In this document: positions 8,237 through 16,696 of the stretch, one piece after another
Layout: the number at the start of each line of letters is the position of its first letter
Position numbering within the stretch: position 1 is the stretch's first letter
From: Sphingobium sp. Cam5-1
GTDB taxonomy: Bacteria > Pseudomonadota > Alphaproteobacteria > Sphingomonadales > Sphingomonadaceae
Assembly: GCF_015693305.1 (NCBI RefSeq)
Contig: NZ_CP065139.1
Location: 620,001 to 684,000 of the forward strand
Direction: 5' to 3'
Length of the DNA: 64,000 nucleotides
Notes under the pieces: model-generated
The model's database searches: none
Seen by the model: the letters and a program-made list of their open reading frames with translations, nothing else
What the model was told of the DNA's origin: nothing
Made by a program: the position numbers and the translations under genes

Positions 8237-9660
8237 CACTGGACCTGAGGCCTGACGCTTGTCTGATCGGCGGTGAGTGGCGCAGCGGCAGCGAATGGCT
8301 GGAGGTTCGCAATCCCGCCGACGATAGCCTGATCGCGCGCGTGCCCGCCATGGGTTCGCGGGAGACGCAGGGAGCGATCGCGGCGGCGGCGGATGCGCTG
8401 CCCGGCTGGGCCGCCCTCCCCGCCTCCGCGCGCGCCGATGCGCTTCGCCGCTACCATCAGCTGGTCATGGAGCATCAGGAGGAGCTGGCGCGCATCCTGA
8501 CCGCCGAACAGGGTAAGCCGCTGGCCGAGGCGCGGGGCGAAATCGCCTATGCCGCCAGCTTCCTCGAATGGTTCGCGGCCGAAGCCATGCGCGCCTATGG
8601 CGAAGTCATCCCGGCGACGCAGGCGGACCGCCGCATCATGGTGATCAAGCAGCCGGTGGGCGTGGTCGCCGCGATCACGCCATGGAATTTCCCGGCGGCG
8701 ATGATCACCCGCAAGCTCGCGCCCGCGCTGGCGGCGGGATGCACCATCGTGATCAAGCCCGCCGAACAGACGCCGCTCACCGCCTTCGCGCTGGGCGTCC
8801 TGGCGCAGGCGGCGGGCATCCCGCCGGGCGTGGTCAACATCGTCACGGGCGACCCCGTGGCGATCGGCGGCGCACTGACGGCAAGCCCCATTGTGCGCAA
8901 GCTGAGCTTCACCGGATCGACCCGCACCGGCGCGCTGCTCTATGCACAATGTGCGCCTACCGTGAAGAAGCTCAGCCTTGAACTCGGCGGCAACGCGCCC
9001 TTCATCATATTCGACGATGCAGATATCGACGCGGCGGTGGCGGGCGCGATGATCGCCAAGTTCCGCAATGGCGGCCAGACCTGCGTCTGCGCCAATCGCT
9101 TCTATGTCCAAACCGGCATCTACGATCGCTTCGTCCAGGCCTTCGCCGCCGCTGCCGCCGCGCTGACGGTCGGCCCCGGCGACGCGCCCGGCACCGCGAT
9201 AGGCCCGCTGGTCGATGATGCGACGGTCGCCAAGGTGACGGCGCTGATCACCGACGCCAAGGCGAAGGGCGCGGTGCCGGTAGGCACGGAGAGGCCTGTC
9301 GAAGGCCGGTTCATGCCCCCCATGATCCTGGCCGACGCGGCGCCCGGCATGCGCCTTTTAGAGGAAGAGATTTTCGGCCCCGTCGCCCCAGTCATGCGCT
9401 TCACCGATGAGGCGGAGGCCATCCGCCTGGCGAATGCGGTGCCCGATGGCCTTGCCGCCTATGTCTATACAAGCGACCTCGCGCGCAGCTGGCGCGTGGG
9501 TGAAGCGCTGGAGGCCGGGATGGTGGGCGTTAACACCGGCGCGATCTCCACCGAGGTCGCGCCCTTTGGCGGCATCAAGATGTCGGGCCTTGGCCGCGAA
9601 GGATCGCGCCATGGGCTTGACGATTATCTGGAACTCAAGACGATGACGGTCGCGCTATGA
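8233..9660 (+). CDS. Succinate-semialdehyde-type dehydrogenase (GabD-like)
   Basis: Aldehyde dehydrogenase of 475 aa close to the GabD length and signature: TAEQGKPLAEARGEI near residue 90, PWNFPAAMITRK, base Glu250 (LELGGNAPF) and nucleophile Cys284 (GGQTCVCANRF). The likely start is a GTG at 8233 that overlaps the hpaE stop codon (GTGA), with GGGGGTC just upstream. Reading further upstream gives arginine-rich sequence antisense to nothing conserved. The homoprotocatechuate pathway ends in pyruvate and succinate semialdehyde, so this enzyme would send the latter into the citric acid cycle as succinate. NADP preference is probable for the family but not shown. Confidence 0.87.
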   Translation: MTLDLRPDACLIGGEWRSGSEWLEVRNPADDSLIARVPAMGSRETQGAIAAAADALPGWAALPASARADALRRYHQLVMEHQEELARILTAEQGKPLAEARGEIAYAASFLEWFAAEAMRAYGEVIPATQADRRIMVIKQPVGVVAAITPWNFPAAMITRKLAPALAAGCTIVIKPAEQTPLTAFALGVLAQAAGIPPGVVNIVTGDPVAIGGALTASPIVRKLSFTGSTRTGALLYAQCAPTVKKLSLELGGNAPFIIFDDADIDAAVAGAMIAKFRNGGQTCVCANRFYVQTGIYDRFVQAFAAAAAALTVGPGDAPGTAIGPLVDDATVAKVTALITDAKAKGAVPVGTERPVEGRFMPPMILADAAPGMRLLEEEIFGPVAPVMRFTDEAEAIRLANAVPDGLAAYVYTSDLARSWRVGEALEAGMVGVNTGAISTEVAPFGGIKMSGLGREGSRHGLDDYLELKTMTVAL

Positions 9661-9671
9661 CGGGCTGGCCG

Positions 9672-10133
9672 TCAGCGGTCCGGGGAAAAGCGTTCGAGCG
9701 CCTTGGCCAGTTCACGCGCTTCGGCAATGAAGTCGCGCAGCCGCTTCTCGCCAAAAGCTTCGGCATAGGCGGACAGCATGGGCACCGTATAAACCGCGGT
9801 GCCCTCCACCAGCTTCCGCCCTTCGTCGGAAATGGAAATGACCGACCGGCGGCCATCGTTCGGATCGATGCTGCGAACGACCCACTGGCGTTCGGTCAAT
9901 TCGCGCAGGATGCGCGTGACGGTGGGGGCATAGAGCAAGGCTTCCTTGGCGATGCTGCTTGCGTCCAGCTCATCGACTTCGGCCAGTACGCGCAGCACGC
10001 GCCATTGCTGTTCGGTCACATTCGCTTCCCGCAGGATCGGACGGATCGGCGCCATCACCGCTTCGCGCGCCGCCAGCAACGTGCCCGCCAGCGATTGGGA
10101 ATATCTGGTCAGTCCCGCCTTTGCCTTCGCCAC
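9672..10133 (-). CDS. hpaR: MarR-family regulator of homoprotocatechuate genes (HpaR-like)
   Basis: Winged-helix repressor of about 153 aa in the HpaR subgroup. The segment LTRYSQSLAGTLLAAREAVM leads into REANVTEQQWRVLRVL, a recognition region with YAPTVTRILRELTERQW, and a DPNDGRRSV wing. HpaR repressors lose DNA affinity when they bind the hydroxyphenylacetate-type substrate. The start is uncertain: GTG at 10133 has AAGGGG six bases upstream and is preferred, while GTG at 10139 or TTG at 10175 would lengthen it slightly. It is divergent from hpaG1. The TTATCATGATAA palindromes elsewhere in the locus are plausible targets, but none is found in this intergenic region. Confidence 0.85.
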   Translation of the reverse strand: MAKAKAGLTRYSQSLAGTLLAAREAVMAPIRPILREANVTEQQWRVLRVLAEVDELDASSIAKEALLYAPTVTRILRELTERQWVVRSIDPNDGRRSVISISDEGRKLVEGTAVYTVPMLSAYAEAFGEKRLRDFIAEARELAKALERFSPDR

Positions 10134-10213
10134 GTCCACCCCCTTCAGCGGAAGCCCCGGTTGATTCCGGTGCAACCGCTTCCCCTGTTACCCTGTGCCC
10201 GCGAGAGGACAAG

Positions 10214-10837
10214 ATGATGATTTGCAATGGGCACATCTATGGGGTGGTCCTGAACGACCGGGACGAGTTGACCCGGCTCGCCCCGGACTTTCACGAAAAG
10301 CCCTATCTCGCACCTCCAGCGGCGCCGGTGGTCTTCATGAAACCTGCGGTCACTTTGTCGCGCGGCACCGTGCGGCTCGAACCGGGGCGGAGCGCCGTGG
10401 CGGCGGCGACGGTCGCGCTACTGATCGCGCGGGACACGACCGGGGTGAGCGCGCAAGACGCGCTGGACTGTGTCGGCGCGGCCGCCATCGCCGTCGATAT
10501 CGCCTACGGACAGGCCAATTATTATCGGCCTGCCATTGCGCAACGTAATGCCGATGGCTTCCTGCTGATGGGAGCATGGCGATCGCCGACTCTGCCTGAT
10601 CGGGTCACGACTTTTGTGGATGGCAAAGTGGCGCATGAATGGCCGCTCGACCGCCTCGTGCGCGCACCGGGCCAACTGATCGCGGACATATCTGCCTTCC
10701 TGACGATGCGGGCAGGCGATGTGCTGCTGATTGGGCTGCCCGGCGACGCCCCCGAAGTGGAGGCGGGCATGGCTTTACGCGCGGAGGCGGCGGGTTTCGA
10801 CCCGGCCACTGCTCTTGTTGAGGAGTATGCACGATGA
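10214..10837 (+). CDS. hpaG1: HpaG N-terminal-type subunit (fumarylacetoacetase fold isomerase/decarboxylase)
   Basis: Corresponds to the first half of the E. coli bifunctional HpaG, which decarboxylates 5-oxo-pent-3-ene-1,2,5-tricarboxylate and isomerises the product. It is 207 aa and shows YGVVLNDRDEL, PVVFMKPAVTLSRG, and a YYRPAIAQRNADGF segment matching the FYRPAIKAK..DGF region of E. coli HpaG1. Two adjacent ATGs (10214, 10217) follow AGAGG at a good distance. Its stop overlaps the next start by four bases, indicating translational coupling and probably a hetero-oligomer. The split is also known in other bacteria, so I do not read it as a frameshift. Confidence 0.85.
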   Translation: MMICNGHIYGVVLNDRDELTRLAPDFHEKPYLAPPAAPVVFMKPAVTLSRGTVRLEPGRSAVAAATVALLIARDTTGVSAQDALDCVGAAAIAVDIAYGQANYYRPAIAQRNADGFLLMGAWRSPTLPDRVTTFVDGKVAHEWPLDRLVRAPGQLIADISAFLTMRAGDVLLIGLPGDAPEVEAGMALRAEAAGFDPATALVEEYAR

Positions 10838-11586
10838 AGCGTACGCGCATCTATCATCGTGGCCGGGACATATGGGCGCGGGTGTCGCAGGACGAACAAA
10901 GCCTGATCCTGCCCGATGGATCGTCTGTCCCCGCCGCGTCCGCGCAATGGCTGCCGCCGGTCGTCCATGGCGCGGCAGTCTATGCGCTGGGCCTCAACTT
11001 CGCCGATCATAACAAGGAACTAGGCTTTGCCCCGAAGCTCGCGACGCCGCTTGTGTTCATGAAGGGCGGCAATTGCTTCGTCGGGCATGAAGGCGACACG
11101 CCCCGCCCCGCCGACGGCAACCAGATGCATCCCGAATGCGAACTGGTGGCGGTGATCGGTCGGCCCGCGCATAACGTGGCGGAGGCCGAAGCGCTGGCCT
11201 GCGTCAGCGGCTACACCGTCGCCAACGACTATGCGATCCGCGAATATCTGGAAAATTACTATCGGCCCAATGCGCGAGTGAAGAACCGTGATGCGACGAC
11301 GCCGATCGGCCCATGGATCGTCGATGCGGCGGACGTGCCCGACCCGCAGGCGCTGAAGCTGACGACCCATGTGAATGGCGAGCTGGTTCAGGACGGCACG
11401 ACCGCCGACATGATCATGTCCGTGGCGGATCTGGTCGCCTATCTGTCGCGCCACACCACATTGATGCCCGGCGACATGATCCTGACCGGCACGCCGCAGG
11501 GCGTTCATTTCTGCGCGCCCGGCGATACGGTGGTGACGCAGGTGGAAGGCGTCGGGCGGCTGGTCAATCATCTGGTCGCAGGCTGA
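10834..11586 (+). CDS. hpaG2: HpaG C-terminal-type subunit (decarboxylase)
   Basis: Fumarylacetoacetate-hydrolase-fold protein of 250 aa matching the second half of E. coli HpaG. Features include YALGLNFADHNKELGF, PLVFMKGGN, the metal-site region HPECELVAVIG, the block NDYAIREYLENYYRPN followed by KNRD, and LTGTPQGV. It would bind a divalent metal through the acidic residues of the HPECE block and decarboxylate the tricarboxylate produced after HpaE and HpaF. It is coupled to hpaG1 by a four-base overlap, with hpaF 16 bp downstream. The metal ligands are assigned by family resemblance. Confidence 0.9.
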   Translation: MKRTRIYHRGRDIWARVSQDEQSLILPDGSSVPAASAQWLPPVVHGAAVYALGLNFADHNKELGFAPKLATPLVFMKGGNCFVGHEGDTPRPADGNQMHPECELVAVIGRPAHNVAEAEALACVSGYTVANDYAIREYLENYYRPNARVKNRDATTPIGPWIVDAADVPDPQALKLTTHVNGELVQDGTTADMIMSVADLVAYLSRHTTLMPGDMILTGTPQGVHFCAPGDTVVTQVEGVGRLVNHLVAG

Positions 11587-11602
11587 AGGAAGGAGAAGGC
11601 GC

Positions 11603-12007
11603 ATGGCCCATGCAACTGTCGAATATACCGCCAATATCGAGGGCGCGTTCGACCTGGACGCGCTACTCGCCCTGATCGCGCGCCACATGCGCGAGGAAGC
11701 TGGCGGTGTGTTCCCCGTCGGCGGCATCCGCGTGCGCGGCATCCGGCTGGACCATTATGTCATCGCCGATGGCAAAGGGCCTGACGACGCCTTCGTCAAT
11801 ATCGACGTGAAGATGGGCGCGGGACGCCCAGCCGAGTTCCGCCAGAGCTATTTCGATGCCCTGTTCACCGCCATCCGCACCTTTCTGGACCCGCTGTTTG
11901 CGCAGCGTCCGCTGGCGCTGTCCATGTATGTGGAGGAAGCAGAAGGCTGGAAGGCGAACAGCATTCACCAGCGACTGCAAAAGGCGGGCGTAGTTCACGG
12001 CGCATAG
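11603..12007 (+). CDS. hpaF: 5-carboxymethyl-2-hydroxymuconate isomerase (HpaF) with Ala in place of Pro1
   Basis: Tautomerase-superfamily protein of 134 aa. It matches the CHMI family in VEYTANIEG near the start, FPVGGIRVRGIR, DDAFVNIDVKMGAGR and the EEAEGWKANSIHQRL tail. The family isomerises the HpaE product using an N-terminal proline exposed after methionine removal. Here codon 2 is GCC (Ala), giving Met-Ala-His rather than Met-Pro-His. The ATG at 11603 has AAGGAGAAGGCGC upstream and no alternative in-frame start gives a proline. The protein might be catalytically weak, use another base, or play a structural role. Position between hpaG2 and hpaD supports the family call. Confidence 0.85.
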   Translation: MAHATVEYTANIEGAFDLDALLALIARHMREEAGGVFPVGGIRVRGIRLDHYVIADGKGPDDAFVNIDVKMGAGRPAEFRQSYFDALFTAIRTFLDPLFAQRPLALSMYVEEAEGWKANSIHQRLQKAGVVHGA

Positions 12008-12032
12008 GTTTTTGAGGAAAAGGAGTGCCGCA

Positions 12033-12881
12033 ATGGGCAAGGTTTCACTGGTGGCCAAAATCACCCATGTGCCGTCCATGTATCTGTCGGAACTGGATGG
12101 CCCGCACAAGGGCTGCCGCGAGGCCGCGATCGAAGGGCATCGGATCATCAGCCGCCGATGCCGGGAGCTGGGTGTTGACACGCTGGTCGTGTTCGACACG
12201 CACTGGCTGGTGAATTCAGGCTATCATGTGAACTGCTCGGCACGGTGGGAGGGCGTCTATACCTCCGGCGAGCTGCCGCATTTCATCAAGGACATGCCCT
12301 ATGCCTGCAACGGCAATCCGGCGCTGGGCGAACTGCTGGCGGCGGCGGCCACACAGGCGGGGGTGCATACGCGCGCGCATCAGATCGCGTCGCTGGAGCC
12401 GGAATATGGCACGCTGGTGCCGCTGCGCTACATGAACCCGGACCAGCATTTCCGGGCCGTGTCGGTGTCGGCGCTCTGCATGGTGCATACCCTTGAAGAT
12501 TCCATGACACTCGGCCGCGCCATGCGCGAAGCGGTGGAGCGCGACTATGATGGCAATGTCGCCTTCCTCGCCAGCGGGTCGCTCTCCCACCGCTTCGCCC
12601 AAAATGGCGAGTCCGAAGAATATAGGGACAAGATCTGGAGCCCGCTGCTCGAAGCCGTCGATCGGCGCGCCGTGGAAATGTGGGAACAGGGCGAATGGCG
12701 CAGCTTTGTCGGCATGTTGCAGGACTATGCCAGCAAATGCCATGGCGAAGGCTTCATGCACGACACCGCGATGATGATGGGCGTGCTGGGCGGCGCCGAC
12801 TATACTGGCAAGGCCGAGGTCGTGACGCCCTATTTCCCCTCTTCGGGTACTGGACAGATCAACGCCATCTTTCCGGTTTGA
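12033..12881 (+). CDS. hpaD: 3,4-dihydroxyphenylacetate 2,3-dioxygenase (HpaD, class III extradiol)
   Basis: Ring-cleaving dioxygenase that opens homoprotocatechuate next to the hydroxyls. It is 282 aa, matching the E. coli-type HpaD of the LigB superfamily rather than the vicinal-oxygen-chelate type. Histidines in AKITHVPSM (about residue 13) and FDTHWLV (about residue 57), together with SGSLSHRF in the C-terminal half, fit the 2-His-1-carboxylate iron site and acid-base His of the class. The ATG at 12033 follows AGGAG by eight bases. It is last in the hpaG1-G2-F-D run and is followed by a hairpin before the convergent transporter gene. Confidence 0.93.
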   Translation: MGKVSLVAKITHVPSMYLSELDGPHKGCREAAIEGHRIISRRCRELGVDTLVVFDTHWLVNSGYHVNCSARWEGVYTSGELPHFIKDMPYACNGNPALGELLAAAATQAGVHTRAHQIASLEPEYGTLVPLRYMNPDQHFRAVSVSALCMVHTLEDSMTLGRAMREAVERDYDGNVAFLASGSLSHRFAQNGESEEYRDKIWSPLLEAVDRRAVEMWEQGEWRSFVGMLQDYASKCHGEGFMHDTAMMMGVLGGADYTGKAEVVTPYFPSSGTGQINAIFPV

Positions 12882-12900
12882 CGCGCTGATACTCTCCTGT

Positions 12901-12919
12901 GCTCCTGCCGCGCAGGAGC
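12901..12919. terminator. Hairpin between convergent hpaD and transporter genes
   Basis: Perfect 8-bp stem GCTCCTGC/GCAGGAGC with a three-base loop, 20 bp after hpaD and 17 bp before the end of the convergent transporter gene. There is no clear T-run, so it may slow rather than strictly terminate transcription. The stem sequence is the same as in two hairpins at 39405-39470, so it is also a member of a dispersed repeat family. Confidence 0.5.
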
Positions 12920-12935
12920 GCCTATTCTTCCGGGA

Positions 12936-14129
12936 TCAGTTAGCGTCGGCGAAAGCGCCATGGGGATGGATCATGGTGACATGCCGCTTGCGCAGCGGCA
13001 GGATCAACAGGACAAAGCTGAGCAGGAAGCAACCGATGCAAACGGCTTCCACCAGGGTGAAATCGCCGCTGCCAATCAGGCGTCCCGACAGGATCGGCCC
13101 GCCCCCCAGGCCGACCATCTGCACGGCGATCGCGGCGCGCATCATCAGGCCCTTGCCGTCCATCTCGTTGACCGCGCCCAATATGAAGGGCTGCACCATA
13201 TTCCAAAGGAAGTTGAACCCGCACACCCCAATCAGGAACACCGTGGCGCCCGGCTTGCCGATCAGCATGCCTATGCAGGCGACGCCGCCCAATATTCCCG
13301 CCGCGAAGACGGACATGCGTCCAATCCGTTCGGCGAGCACAATGGCGGCAAGCGCGCCGCCCACCGCCACGACCTGAGAGATGAAGAGGGCGTCGGCAAC
13401 CTTTTGTTCGCCAAGGCCAGCCGCAATGCCGATCAGGAACAGGTTCGCCCATGCGATGCCCTGCGCCAGATTATAGACCAGAACGCCGGTAAGCGCAGAA
13501 ACCATGAGCAGTCCAGACGATCGCGGCGCGACCTGTCCTTCGTGCCGATCGGCGTCACTGGACGATCGCGGCAAAAAAGGCGCGCAACCAATGGACAGCA
13601 ACGTCACCGCCATGAAGATCAGGAATATCCCCTTCAGCCCGATCGTCGCGAACAGCATCGGCGCCTGCCATATGCCGAACGCGCCGTAAGCGAGCAGGAG
13701 GACGAGATAATAAGCCAGATTGCGGTCGGTGCGCCGGGTCAGGCCCACAAAGCTGAAACTCAGGCTGATGACCCCGCCCTCGCCCAACCCGGCGAGGAAT
13801 CGTGCTGCGCCGAAGCCGCTTCCTCCCGCCGTCACCGCCGAGGCCAGATTGCCCGCGCCCGCGACCAGCAGGCATCCGATGGTCAACATGCGCCAGTCGA
13901 AGCGGTTGCCCACGAACGCCAATATGACGGTCATCAGCGCGACGGCCGACATCTCGATCCCGGCCAGGTCCACCGCCTGCGCCTCGGTCAAGTGGAGCTG
14001 CGTGACGAAACCCTGGACCAGCGCGGGCTGCACGATGAAGGACAGGACGCCGATCGTCCCCAACAGGACAAAACTGGCGATGGCCAGCGGATGGTCGGGG
14101 TGGGATCGATCGCGCGCCGGACTCCGCAT
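12936..14129 (-). CDS. Major facilitator superfamily transporter
   Basis: Inner-membrane transporter of 397 aa with about twelve hydrophobic segments, beginning near residues 12-35 (HPLAIASFVLLGTIGVLSF). An RFDWR loop and a cytoplasmic stretch rich in Ser, Asp and Arg lie between the two six-helix halves, and GLGEGGVISLSFSFVG resembles helix 5 of MFS carriers. Its ATG overlaps the stop of the upstream TonB receptor (ATGA), so receptor and permease form one operon for outer- and inner-membrane passage of the same compound. The substrate is unknown; an aromatic amine or aryl-acetate is inferred from the locus. Confidence 0.8.
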   Translation of the reverse strand: MRSPARDRSHPDHPLAIASFVLLGTIGVLSFIVQPALVQGFVTQLHLTEAQAVDLAGIEMSAVALMTVILAFVGNRFDWRMLTIGCLLVAGAGNLASAVTAGGSGFGAARFLAGLGEGGVISLSFSFVGLTRRTDRNLAYYLVLLLAYGAFGIWQAPMLFATIGLKGIFLIFMAVTLLSIGCAPFLPRSSSDADRHEGQVAPRSSGLLMVSALTGVLVYNLAQGIAWANLFLIGIAAGLGEQKVADALFISQVVAVGGALAAIVLAERIGRMSVFAAGILGGVACIGMLIGKPGATVFLIGVCGFNFLWNMVQPFILGAVNEMDGKGLMMRAAIAVQMVGLGGGPILSGRLIGSGDFTLVEAVCIGCFLLSFVLLILPLRKRHVTMIHPHGAFADAN

Positions 14130-16513
14130 CACAGGGACACCCGCACCGTCGCGCCATAGCTGGCGGGCGGCGCATAATAGGATGTCGTGCCAAGGATGCC
14201 GAGGTTCAGGGTATAGGCCCGATACTGCTCGCCAAAAACGTTCTTGCCCCATAGCGATATGTCGAACCGCTTGCTTGGATCGGTCCAGCTGACCGACGCG
14301 TTCGTCACATTATAGGCGGGCTGGACGGAAGAGGCGGCATTGGTGACTTCCAGGAACTGCTTGTCGTACCAGGCTCCATCGACCTGCACCGCGCCCGTGC
14401 CTGCGCCGACGTCGAAATCATAGCGGACAAGGTAGTTCAGGCTGAACCGTGGCGCGTTGGGGAATTCCGCGTTCCTGACGGTCGCATCGGGAAAGACGCA
14501 GCGGAAGGCCCCGCCGATATTGGTGCAATATTGCGCGTCCGGCGCGCCGGGGAACAGTTCCGGCCCGATCTGTTCACCCGCGGCGCGCACGGTCTTGACC
14601 TTGGACGTTTCCCAACTGCCGCCCAGCATCATGTTCAGATGGTCCACCGGCTGCCAGGTAAGTTCAACTTCCGCGCCGGTCGCGAGCGCATCGCTGTTCG
14701 ACACTTGCGGCGTGCCGCCGATCATGGCGAACGCCTGATAATCTTCGTAAATATAGTGGAACAGCGTGGCGTTGACCCGCAATTTCTGATCCGGGGTCGA
14801 CAGCTTCGCGCCGAGTTCGAAACTGTGCAAGGTTTCGGGCTTATGCTGGAACAGTTCCGCCGTCACGGTCGGGGCGAGCGTCCAGTTTCCGCCCTTGATG
14901 CCGCGATTATAGGACGCGAACAGCAACAGGTCGCGATTGGGCTTGTAATTGATCGACACGCGCGCGGCGTAATCGCCATGGCTGATGCGGTTCGCGCCGG
15001 GCCGCTGGCTTGCAAATGTTTCGTCCGTCGCAAGTGTCTGGTCCGGAAAACCCGTGTCGCTGAGCGTCGAGACATAGTCCATGGACTTCGTGTCCTTGGA
15101 ATAGCGCAGACCCGCGATCAGCGACAAGGTGGGCGACAACTGATATTCGCCCTGCCCGAACACGGACCAGTTCTTCGACACCAGCGAATAGCGTTCAAGC
15201 ACGCGCGGAGCGTTGGCCGAACCATTCAGGTCGATAGCGTTGCCGATCACGGGCGCGCCGATCGTGGTCATCGTCCCCTTGGTGCGCATGTCGAGATAAT
15301 AGCCGCCGACCTGCCACTTGAGCGGACCGGACTCGCCCGACAGGCGCAATTCCTGCGAAATCTGGTCATATTTGGCGGTCGTGCCGAACACGATCACTTC
15401 GATCGGCAGGCCATCACCATCCTCCAGATAGTCTTTCTTGAGACTGGTATAGTTGGTGATCGACGTCAGTTCGACATCGCCCAGCTTCCAGGTGACGTTC
15501 GCCTGGCCGATATGAACGCGGCGATTGAGGTGCCCCGCCGTGCCGGAGAAATTGTCATAGGGCGACGCTTTCGCTCCGGTAATGCCATTGACGACGCCGC
15601 CAGGACCGTTGGTCAGCCCCGCGGAGTTGACCCGGCAATAGCCATTCGCCTCGAACACGCAATTTTCGAAGGAATAGGCGCCGGTCGGCACTTCATGGTC
15701 GCGCGAATATTTATACCATAGTTCGACCATCAAGTCGGGCGTCACGTCGATCTGCGTTGTCGCGCGCAGGGAAAAGGCGTTCTGCCCGCCGACATCTTGT
15801 CCAGAACTGACCAGACCATTGGCAGCGTCGGTGTCCTTCGCCTTGATATAGTTGCCGCCCAACGCCCGACGCATGGACAGGCGAGCGCGCCAGCCTTCCG
15901 CAATCTGCCCGCCCACGGCGCCTTCCAGCGAGCGCTGCCGGAAACGGCCATAGCTGCCCTCGACATAGCCGTTCAGGTCGCGGTCGGTCGCGCCATGGCT
16001 GAGATAATGGACAACGCCGCCCGTAGCGTTGCGTCCGAACAACGTGCCTTGCGGGCCGCGCAGCACCTCCACCCGTTCGATGTCGAACAATTGTCCGCTG
16101 ATGCCGTTGATCGAACCCATATAGGCATTGTCGGTATAGACGGCGACAGGTGCTTCGAGATAGTCGGTGAAGTTGTTCTGAGAAATGCCGCGCAGGTTGA
16201 ATATCGTCACATTGGGCGACCATGCATTGATGTGCATCGCCGGGATCTGCTGCGTGATTTCAGTAGTGTTGGTGATGCCCAGCTTCTTGAGTTGATCGCC
16301 GGAATAGGCAGAGATCGACACTGGTACGTCGCGCAGGCTCTGCTCACGTTTCTGCGCGGTAACGGTGATTTCGCCGAAGGGACTGGTTGGCATGAGCGCT
16401 GGATCGGACTGAGGCAGTGCGGAAGCATCCTGAGCCATGACTGGCTGACTGCACAGCATCATCGCTATCAAGGATGCCGAGCTTAGCCGTGAAGCAGACC
16501 AAGTCATCATCAT
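14129..16513 (-). CDS. TonB-dependent outer-membrane receptor
   Basis: Receptor of about 794 aa. A signal peptide (MMMTWSASRLSSASLIAMML then CSQPVMA) is followed by a plug domain: GEITVTAQKREQSLRDVPVS, an IPAMHI..NLRGIS block, and the RVEVLRGPQGTLFGRNATGG motif. A long beta-barrel with aromatic-rich strands follows. The frame is open to an ATG at 16639 that lies inside the palindromic operator. The triple ATG at 16513-16505 just after a GGGGGAAAA ribosome site is the real start. It is co-transcribed with the MFS permease downstream and is divergent from an SDR gene. It probably imports the aromatic substrate of the hpa locus, but specificity is inferred from context only. Confidence 0.88.
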   Translation of the reverse strand: MMMTWSASRLSSASLIAMMLCSQPVMAQDASALPQSDPALMPTSPFGEITVTAQKREQSLRDVPVSISAYSGDQLKKLGITNTTEITQQIPAMHINAWSPNVTIFNLRGISQNNFTDYLEAPVAVYTDNAYMGSINGISGQLFDIERVEVLRGPQGTLFGRNATGGVVHYLSHGATDRDLNGYVEGSYGRFRQRSLEGAVGGQIAEGWRARLSMRRALGGNYIKAKDTDAANGLVSSGQDVGGQNAFSLRATTQIDVTPDLMVELWYKYSRDHEVPTGAYSFENCVFEANGYCRVNSAGLTNGPGGVVNGITGAKASPYDNFSGTAGHLNRRVHIGQANVTWKLGDVELTSITNYTSLKKDYLEDGDGLPIEVIVFGTTAKYDQISQELRLSGESGPLKWQVGGYYLDMRTKGTMTTIGAPVIGNAIDLNGSANAPRVLERYSLVSKNWSVFGQGEYQLSPTLSLIAGLRYSKDTKSMDYVSTLSDTGFPDQTLATDETFASQRPGANRISHGDYAARVSINYKPNRDLLLFASYNRGIKGGNWTLAPTVTAELFQHKPETLHSFELGAKLSTPDQKLRVNATLFHYIYEDYQAFAMIGGTPQVSNSDALATGAEVELTWQPVDHLNMMLGGSWETSKVKTVRAAGEQIGPELFPGAPDAQYCTNIGGAFRCVFPDATVRNAEFPNAPRFSLNYLVRYDFDVGAGTGAVQVDGAWYDKQFLEVTNAASSVQPAYNVTNASVSWTDPSKRFDISLWGKNVFGEQYRAYTLNLGILGTTSYYAPPASYGATVRVSL

Positions 16514-16626
16514 TTTTCCCCCTATTTTAGCCGTATCGTGTTCAGCGTCACCTTGGTTATTTGATAAGCCGTTCGGCGAGCCGCCCAAGCGGCGCGGCCG
16601 GAGATCCGTCTCCTCAAGGTCCGTTG

Positions 16627-16650
16627 AATAATTTATCATGATAAGTTAAT
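16627..16650. promoter_or_regulatory. Palindromic operator, copy 2
   Basis: The core TTATCATGATAA is at 16633-16644, in the 183-bp gap between the receptor start (16513) and the SDR start (16697). It is about 50 bp upstream of the SDR ATG. The flanking bases repeat those of copy 1, including TTGAATAAT on the left. Position and sequence make it a likely shared control element for both divergent transcripts. Confidence 0.7.
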
Positions 16651-16696
16651 CAAGGGAAATGTCGCCGGATCAGCCATCATCGGAGAATGAGAGAAA

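Noticed and set aside
10214..11586. hpaG as a frameshift-broken fused gene
   Set aside because: Each half has its own start with an ATGA overlap and full domain length, and split hpaG genes are known; no frameshift needs to be assumed.
16514..16639. N-terminal extension of the TonB receptor from the ATG at 16639
   Set aside because: That ATG lies inside the conserved palindrome, and the extension precedes a clear signal peptide that starts after a strong ribosome site at 16513.
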